64,000 nt of DNA from Tolypeutes matacus (taxonomy: Eukaryota > Chordata > Mammalia > Cingulata > Chlamyphoridae): positions 1,566,186-1,630,185 of the forward strand of contig JAKSZT010054565.1 in NCBI GenBank assembly GCA_026826555.1, written 5' to 3'. Made by a program: the position numbers and the translations under genes. The notes beneath the pieces were generated by a model. The model saw only the letters and a program-made list of their open reading frames with translations, did not search any database and was not told where the DNA came from. Positions 57,577 to 64,000 of the stretch are shown here, piece after piece. Every line of letters starts with the position of its first letter. Position 1 is the stretch's first letter.

Positions 57577-57652
57577 GCGGAGCAGGTGTAGCTCAGTGGT
57601 TGAGCAACAGCTTTTCAAGTACAAGGTCCCCCGGTACCTCCTTTTAAAAAAA
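57577..57652 (+). mobile_element. tRNA-Ala-derived SINE lacking its B box
   Basis: 'cggagcaggtgtagctcagtggttgagcaacagcttttcaagtacaaggtcccccggtacctcc' matches the head at 38,893 except that the T-arm segment ('ggttcaatcc') is missing. The TSD agtgaac is at 57,569-57,575 and 57,653-57,659. Confidence 0.85.
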
Positions 57653-57880
57653 AGTGAACAAAATTAATCAACAACTAATACCACATAGTTTTAATGGAGT
57701 CCAAAGTGTGTTGCAAAAGCACAGAAAAAAAGTCAGAAATAGACACAAATTCGATGGTTTCCTCTTGGGGGGTGAAGGGAGCAGTCATAGATTATGGGAG
57801 TCCAAGGGGAATTTAGCTTTCTCTATAATGATGGGGGTTCTTTGGAGGCAACTGGGCTAATGTACCATGTGTATAGTAGA

Positions 57881-60117
57881 GGTCTATCTTTAAAAGAGCT
57901 GGTGCTTTGGCTGAGGGAATCAGACCCTGTATCCAGGGTTTCTTGGCATAATGCAAAGTGAAGAACTGAGAGCAGACAAAGAAGGGTTGGAAGTGAGAGG
58001 TATTGTAAGCAAACACCCTTAGGGGCTCACCCAGGGGAATAGAAGGAATGGAGGCAAGTGAGGGGCAGGCCCCCGATTTCCTAGCCAGGAAGCCTGGATG
58101 CTCAGAAGGGACCCCCAGCGAGGGAGGTGAAGAGCAGGGTTTGGGCTGGCTTGGGTGTTGGTGACTGCTTTGTCCTCTGGCTGGATGATTTTTCAGCAGG
58201 CTGGAAGCTTGATGCACAGAGACGGAGACGCATTTCCTTGATGCTTAAGTTTCCAGCTGGGACAACTAAGATTTTTCCCCTCAGCCCCTGCTGTCCTCCC
58301 TTTAAGTTGGCTGTTTATCCCGCTGCTCAGACAGGAAGCCTTAATTATTTTTACATAAGGCCCCAGAATTAAAAAGCAACGCTCCTGCAGCTGACCCCTT
58401 TGAAGGCAGCATGTGGAAGAAGTGGGCTGGGATCCCCAGGTCGCCCAGCGGGGAGGCGGCCTGCCCCTTCCCATGACCAAGTGGTTGGGGACTTTGTCCC
58501 TGCTGAGTCATGCTCAGCCTGGAGGCCCAGGGCTGTAGGGCCTCAGGTCTCCTGGAGGTTGCTGAGCAAGTAGCCCTATCCCTGGAGGGAGCTGAGCAGG
58601 TAGCCCTATCCCTGGAGGGAGCTGAGCAGGCCCTCCTGCCAGCCCTCGGCCCTGGGCTCAGCATCCATGCAGAGAGCGAGGAAGTGAACTGTGCTTCCCT
58701 GTGGGAACTCTGTGAGACAACAAAGAGTAAAACCAGACTTAGGTCCAAGGCTCCATGCCACGTGGGCTTCACAGTCTGATCTGACTTCAGAGCCCGGTTC
58801 AGTCCCATGGCTGGTGTATAACTCGGTGCAACCTTAAATTTGCTGAGAATGCCACAAAAGAGTGTGTGTATAGTCCTGAGCTCCACGTGAGGCGCTCAGT
58901 AAATGATGGCGGTGGTTGATAATCATGGTCTCCTGTCTTCTCAAGAGCGCATCATTTTATGCAAGATCCCTTTGCATAATATGAATGTAATTTCTGGTGG
59001 TACTTAAGCGGAATAATTTACCTTTATTGTGATGTACAAGAAAAGCTCTAACTTAATTCACCAAGTCTTTCCCATCCTGGGTTTCTTAAAGCCAGAGTTT
59101 TATTATGATAGGTTTCAGAAATCTTTGTGAAGGGATGAGCCTTGAGAAGAAAGATTCCAGGGAGCCTGACTCGAGAAAGGCCAGTATAGAAAGGCTTGCT
59201 CCCCGCTGAGGGGACTGACTGAGGGGTGTGGGGGGACCTGGCTCCTTTGCTGGCATGCTAGCTGGTCCCAGATGCACCTGGCTGGCCAGGTGGACAGCCA
59301 TTCCCCACAGCAGGGACAGGATAGCCTGAGGTCCTTGTCTAAGGGCAAAAGTTAAGGGGGTGCCAAAAATGCAGTAATAAAGATAAATATATTTTAATGC
59401 AAAATTTTTGAAAATCAAAATGAATGCCAAAATCTCCATGAAGGAAAAAAATCACCATCCCCACTGTGGGTCCCCTGTTACCACCTACATCTTACTGACC
59501 CCACCAGAAGTTCCCAGGCTCCCCTATCCCCCTTCTAGGAGAAGAAAATGGAGAGGTGGGCTCTGTGGACATCAGCATGGGAGACAAGCTAGGAAACCTG
59601 TTTCAACAACTTTCTTTTGTGTGTGTGTACATGACTTTTTTTTAATATTTATTTTTCGGGAACCCTGTTGAGGAAATGAGACATTAAAGAAACAAAAACA
59701 TGAAACAGTGGCTTTCTCTAAAGAAAACAAGGATAGGTCCATGAACATTTACAGTAGAAAAAGCAGACTTGAGAACGCCTCCTACTCTCTATTGTCTGAT
59801 CTTTCAGAACATACCCAAGGGTTTGTAAAACCAAGAGCAATTTTTCGATTTGAAGAGCCTTCACTTTCCCCCAACAATGCTACTGTAATAAAATAGAGCT
59901 TCCAGATTCCGGAATCTGAGCATTTCGTACACCTGACTTGGAAGCTTGGCAGATGGCGTCTCAGGCACACACCCGTATCACTCTAAGGTACATCCTTTTA
60001 CCCCGGGCTGATGGCCATGGCACTGTATGCCCAGTTCCCCAGCAGACAGGAAACAACGACAGTCTAGATGATGCTGGTTTGATGAGACAACCCCTACTAC
60101 CAAAAGACATGGGATTA
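57881..60117. other. single-copy tract with a short tandem repeat
   Basis: No interspersed repeat is recognised apart from a MIR-like end near 58,890. A 30-bp tandem repeat lies at 58,551-58,630. The AT-richer block at about 58,900-59,090 looks conserved in style. Open frames on either strand (for example antisense 58,341-58,886) are low-complexity. Confidence 0.4.
58551..58630. repeat. 30-bp tandem repeat, about 2.5 copies
   Basis: The unit gctgagcaggtagccctatccctggaggga is present at 58,561-58,590 and 58,591-58,620 (one difference), with partial units on both sides. The unit length is divisible by three, so open frames pass through it. Confidence 0.9.
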
Positions 60118-60190
60118 GGAATGGGTGTAGCTCAGTGGTTGAGTGCCTGCTTCACATGTACAAGGTCCCAGGTTCAATTCTAAAAAAAAA
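60118..60190 (+). mobile_element. tRNA-Ala-derived SINE, head cut at the B box
   Basis: 'ggaatgggtgtagctcagtggttgagtgcctgcttcacatgtacaaggtcccaggttcaattc' goes straight into an A-run, lacking the usual 'ccagtacctcc' end. The TSD aaaagacatgggatta (60,102-60,117) and aaaagacatgagatta (60,191-60,206) has one mismatch. Confidence 0.9.
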
Positions 60191-60269
60191 AAAAGACATG
60201 AGATTAAAGGGAACAAGAACAAAAAAACCTATTTCTGGAATTTGGAAGTCGTGGTTAAAACCATTTTTA

Positions 60270-60427
60270 AGAACAGATGTGCTCAAGTAGTTGGGCACCC
60301 ACCTCCCACATGGGGGGTCCCAGGTACGGTTTCTGGGATGTCCTAAAGAAGATGAGTAGACACAATGAGCAGAGACAACAAGCAGAGACAATAAGCAGAC
60401 AGATGAGGGAGAGCCATGGGGGGGGGG
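60270..60427 (+). mobile_element. DAS-type SINE with tandem linker
   Basis: 'agaacagatgtgctcaagtagttgggcacccacctcccacatggggggtcccaggtacggtttctgggatgtcc' is followed by repeated 'gagacaa(c/t)aagca' units and a G-run. The TSD accattttta is at 60,260-60,269 and 60,428-60,437. Confidence 0.87.
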
Positions 60428-60439
60428 ACCATTTTTATT

Positions 60440-61010
60440 GCAACAAAGTATATTTAAATCAAACTGGATGAATGATACTAATATAACTATGTATTTATTT
60501 TGCCATCCTTCTACATATTTTTAAAAATTAGTTTGACAATTTTTAGAGAGAAGCTGTTTGTGGTCAACTAACTGTGCTGTGTCTAACACATAGTGGAGGG
60601 GGCCCCAGTTGTGTTAACGAGGATAGTGGGGGCTGGGTCAGGTGGAGGCTGAGGAGCTACCAGAAAGGAGAGAGACCCCGTTGAGGGTTGGTTTCAAGTT
60701 TCCAGGCGAAGGCTGCTTTTGAAAAATGGATACTATAATTTGTTATATTAATGATATTCTTTAAATTACTACTAAAAATGCTCTACAAGTGAACAATAAG
60801 GTAGAAATCCTTTTTGTCCTTCCCTTTAACTGTGGACTTCATTTTAGAATCACTCTATTTTCAGCACCTTGGTTTTTTTGTTGTCTTGCCAAAAAGTAAC
60901 TTTTCTGTTCAACAGTATATTAATGCAGAATAGAAATAAAGATGCTTTTAAAAATTCTTTCAAGCACAAAAGGAGATGGTTTTCAACAGATAATTTTACA
61001 CATTTACATA
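60440..61010. other. AT-rich single-copy tract
   Basis: No repeat or gene is recognised. Confidence 0.35.
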
Positions 61011-64000
61011 TTTTACCTTAAGCATTTTGTAGTCTCTGCCTGCTGGTGAATGGATCAGATTTTTCAACTCTTTCAAAATGAACCAGTTTGGCTTCTAAGC
61101 CATTGCAAAGGAAGGAAATGAATTCTAACTTTTTTTTTTTCCACTTCATTTTCGCATCTTCACATTTCCTTATTTCACATGGCTTAAAATAAAATGCCTC
61201 CGGCATTATTTTTCCTTTCTCAAGAGCAAAGTGAATGTGACTTTTCCAAGGGGTCACAGGATGCCCGGGAGGCCCGTGGGTGTTGCTGGCCGGCTGCCTG
61301 CTTTCAGCTTGACTGAAGGGCTTGTCAGAGTTTTCATCTCCTAAGAAACGAGCCCGCGGCGCTGGCCAGGAGCAGGAGAAGGCAGCAGTATATGCGTCCC
61401 ATGCTGGTTCTTTCCCACTGACATCAAATCCTGAGGTTTTAAAATTAATCCCACACAAAGACAACCCTTCATTGCGGAGCCTGTTTGAAATTAGACTAGC
61501 AATAATGGCCTTTCTAAGATGTCTTGTTGTTAAGGAGCCCCCTGTAGCAGCTGAAAGGCTACCTCTTCTCCTCCTCCCTCCCCTGCCGGGGGGTCCTGAT
61601 GGCCGCCCCGGCAGCCCGGTCAAGGTGACTGCCAGGCCTGGCCGGGGCACTGCCAGGCAGCAGGAAATGGCCGCCTGCCCAGATGGCTGCGCTGCCTCCA
61701 GCCCTCTGGGACAGGGAGCCACAGGTCACTTCCCAGGTCTGAGCGGCTGCACTTCACCTTCCAGGCAAACAGATTACTTGAGTTCTAACCAGTACTTTTG
61801 TTACAGGGAACTGGAGAAATAAAGGGACTAAAATGTAATATTAGCTAATAAAGCAAAGGAAGCTTTATTATTGGTCTTCCAAGGATGAGAAGCCCCCACT
61901 GGGGCACAGAAGGGGAAACTATGTACTCCACAGACACCCCCACTCCCACCCGCCACCCCCCACCTCCACTTGTCTGGCTCGCCTGGCCTGGAACACGGCT
62001 GGCATCGGGGTGCACTGGTGGTGCAGGCAGCCAAGTGGGCCAGACTGGGTTCTGGGAGCCGAATGAAGCTGCTGAAACCAGGGTGGCTTAGCAGCCCCTG
62101 ACCTGGGCGGTGGGCACGCCTCTGACGGGCTCTTTGCACAGACATGAAGAAAACTGTTCCCAGGAAGAATACGCATGGCAACGTGCCTGCCCCTTAGTCG
62201 TAACTGAGGAGTATTTGGAGCTAATGTGGTTTGACTGTGACCTTCTTGCCAGATGACATTGGAATAACAATTTGCTAATTTTTGATAACTGCCACGACTG
62301 AAGGGGTGTCATCATTTTTCATGGGTGGTTCGAAGCCCTGGTTTGGGTTAAATGGTCGTGGTGGCACGGGGGCCTCCATGTGGGCTCTAGGTCTTAGGAG
62401 GTAGGAAAGTGCATGTTAAGCGCGTCATTATCTGGGCTGCACGCCCGACAGCTGCTGTATTTCCCCAGGATTCTTCTTTGGAAAAGGAGCTCTGTGTTGT
62501 TGGATTTTGAGGCTCCTCCTACAGCAGCTTCTGCCATGGATCTTATCTCATTGGAGTTGCTTCTTGTGTCTTTTAACCCTTGGCAGTGGTTTTGAAGACC
62601 AGAGGCACGTGAAGACAGTCTGTGGGTTTTGCAAAAAAAAAAAAAGGAGCACTTTTTATACCGTAATGGTGGTTGTCAAACGCCTTTCTCTAGCCTGCGT
62701 TTTGGAGACTGTGCTCTGGCTGCTGGTTCCGTGAGGGCAGTTGGAATGATGCCTCCTCCTCTGGTTTAATACATTTCAGTTTGCTTAGGCAGCCGGATCA
62801 GAAGCTTGCAAGGAAAACCCATGCCCTTTTCCACAGCTAAATTAACCAGAATCATGTGGAAAACAATCCAGGCCTTGTAGGAAAGGGGAGCCATTAAAAT
62901 GTGCCCTGAGCAAATGGACTGCACCCAATCCGGCAGCCTCGCGCGTGCTCAGCGGCTGCAGACAGGAGGCTGCTCCCCGGGATGGAGGGAGCCGCGTTGC
63001 AGGGCCACAATTAAAATCAGCTCCTCTACCAAAAAATAAAAGGGAGGAGGGAAGAAGGGGAACATCAAAGACAGATTGAAATGTGTAGTCCTCTTGAACC
63101 AAAGCCTGCAGCGGTTCCCGGCCCCCTTGTTAATGAGAAATTTTGACCTCTGGTTTGTAAGTTAAACTTGTAATCCCGGCTAATGAAGTAAATCACTTCC
63201 AACTTGAGCCTGTTGTTCCCGGGCTGCTTTGCACACTGGGTCTGGGAGCGGGGACCCTGGTCCCCAGTCGGGCTGCGGAGCTTCTTGCGTTGCAAGGTGT
63301 TTACAGGAATCCCACAGACACGTAGCGTGGGCCCCTATTGTTTTATTGTAACCCGTGTGTTTATTGGTAAGAGAGAGCGAGCCCTGTAGACCGTGCTGAA
63401 CGACAGGACTGAATAACCCTGGGCAGGAAGGGATGCCGGGGACGCTACCCGCCGCGTTGCTTGGTTTCTTTAGCAAATAGAAGTGCGTCTTCGTCAGCTC
63501 CGCGTCCACCAATTACACACCTCGTCCAGCACTTTGCGCATGGTGCCAGTCGATGCGTATATGCTGAAGAAGGGCTGCTGAGTGAGGGAAAGTCTCTTTG
63601 GGTGCTTTGGGGCTTGGAGGGAAGAGAAGGCGGCTAGGAAATGTGAGCCCCAGAGAGGCAGGACTGAGGAGTCTGGGAGCTGAGCCTGACTTCCGGCCGT
63701 GTTTAGAGCCGGTGGGGAGAAGGCAAAGAAAAGCGGCTGTAGAGACGGTACAGTTGGAAGCTTTCCTCTTGTAGTGACAGATTATAGTGGAGAGAAATGG
63801 TCTTAAAAATTGCCTCATTTTCATCGAGTGAGGGCGAAAACAGGTATCAGGCTATTGTTTCCTCTGAAAGAGATTTAATCCAGGTAGTTATTGATGTTAT
63901 TTAACACTCGGAGAGCCCTATTTTTTATTCCATGATGGATCACGCACTTTCTCCCTGCTAGTTTAAATTTTCTCAATATTTTCCAAATTACTTTGTAAGT
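61011..64000. other. repeat-free tract, candidate conserved regulatory DNA
   Basis: About 3 kb lacks any interspersed repeat I can identify, which is unusual in this window. Complex, mixed-composition blocks alternate with GC-rich stretches: about 61,180-61,540, 62,200-62,330, 62,760-62,900 and 63,080-63,230. Homeodomain-type TAATCC motifs occur at 61,446-61,451 and 63,171-63,176, with several TAAT cores near 63,130-63,195. Open frames (up to 234 codons, antisense 61,018-61,722) show no domain, so I do not call a gene. Conservation was not tested. Confidence 0.4.

Larger units (their letters stand above)
56850..57880 (+). mobile_element. old L1 3' end (ORF2 C-terminus and 3'UTR) with two SINEs
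   Basis: 'aaaaaatgtgcaaagaatatgaacaggcaattcacaggagag', 'ggaaatgcaaattaaaacgagatgatatttgtcacccatcaaatgggcaaa' and 'gacccagcaatttctcttctcc' are sense L1 ORF2 end sequence; the 3'UTR follows. SINEs at 57,163 and 57,577 interrupt it. Confidence 0.8.

Noticed and set aside
58341..58886. 181-codon antisense open frame with repeated RDRATCSA
   Set aside because: The amino-acid repeat only reflects the 30-bp tandem repeat; no homology recognised.
61018..61722. 234-codon antisense open frame
   Set aside because: No recognised domain, mixed composition and overlap with sense frames; more likely chance within conserved-looking non-coding DNA.

Overview
This is a mammalian nuclear genomic window with no recognisable intact protein-coding gene. 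The strongest clue to the organism is a family of tRNA-Ala-derived SINEs (heads reading 'gcggatgtggctcaagcggttg ... ggttcgatcccc') present at 22 loci on both strands. These are typical of xenarthran DAS-type SINEs, so the DNA most likely comes from an armadillo (Dasypus or a relative). The rest of the repeat content is ordinary eutherian: L1, L2, MIR, MaLR/MLT1 and ERVL.

Layout. 0.3-2.8 kb: minus-strand L1 pieces. 2.8-6.8 kb: an L2-class remnant, an ERVL pol remnant and two dimeric SINEs. 7-11.9 kb: mostly single-copy DNA with a MIR, a TG repeat and a tiny T-tract insertion flanked by target-site duplications (TSDs). 11.9-14.6 kb: a minus-strand L1 carrying a MaLR LTR, then an L2. 14.6-20 kb: largely single-copy, with an ERVL LTR at 17.75 kb. 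20-37.6 kb: a nested LINE stack. A minus-strand old L1 was split first by an older plus-strand L1 (20,788-29,420), which later took in eight SINEs and a processed pseudogene of KIAA1143. It was split again by a near-full-length younger L1 (30,066-36,711), which later took in an ERVL solo LTR. 37.6-41.6 kb: another L1 3' end, MLT1 pieces and MIRs. 41.9-42.95 kb: a strong CpG island with no recognised gene. 43-60.5 kb: single-copy DNA with scattered L1, LTR, MIR and SINE insertions. 60.5-64 kb: largely repeat-free, mixed GC/AT sequence that looks like conserved regulatory DNA next to a developmental gene, although I could not check conservation.

No tRNA or rRNA gene, CRISPR array, operon or bacterial-type system is present. 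The window's main value is as a retrotransposition record: at least 15 insertions have target-site duplications that can be read directly and allow relative dating. It also holds a few odd items: L1 5'UTR tandem monomers, an 80-bp extra block inside an L1 that matches nearby single-copy DNA, 3'UTR exchange between L1 lineages, and a SINE with an internal tandem array.
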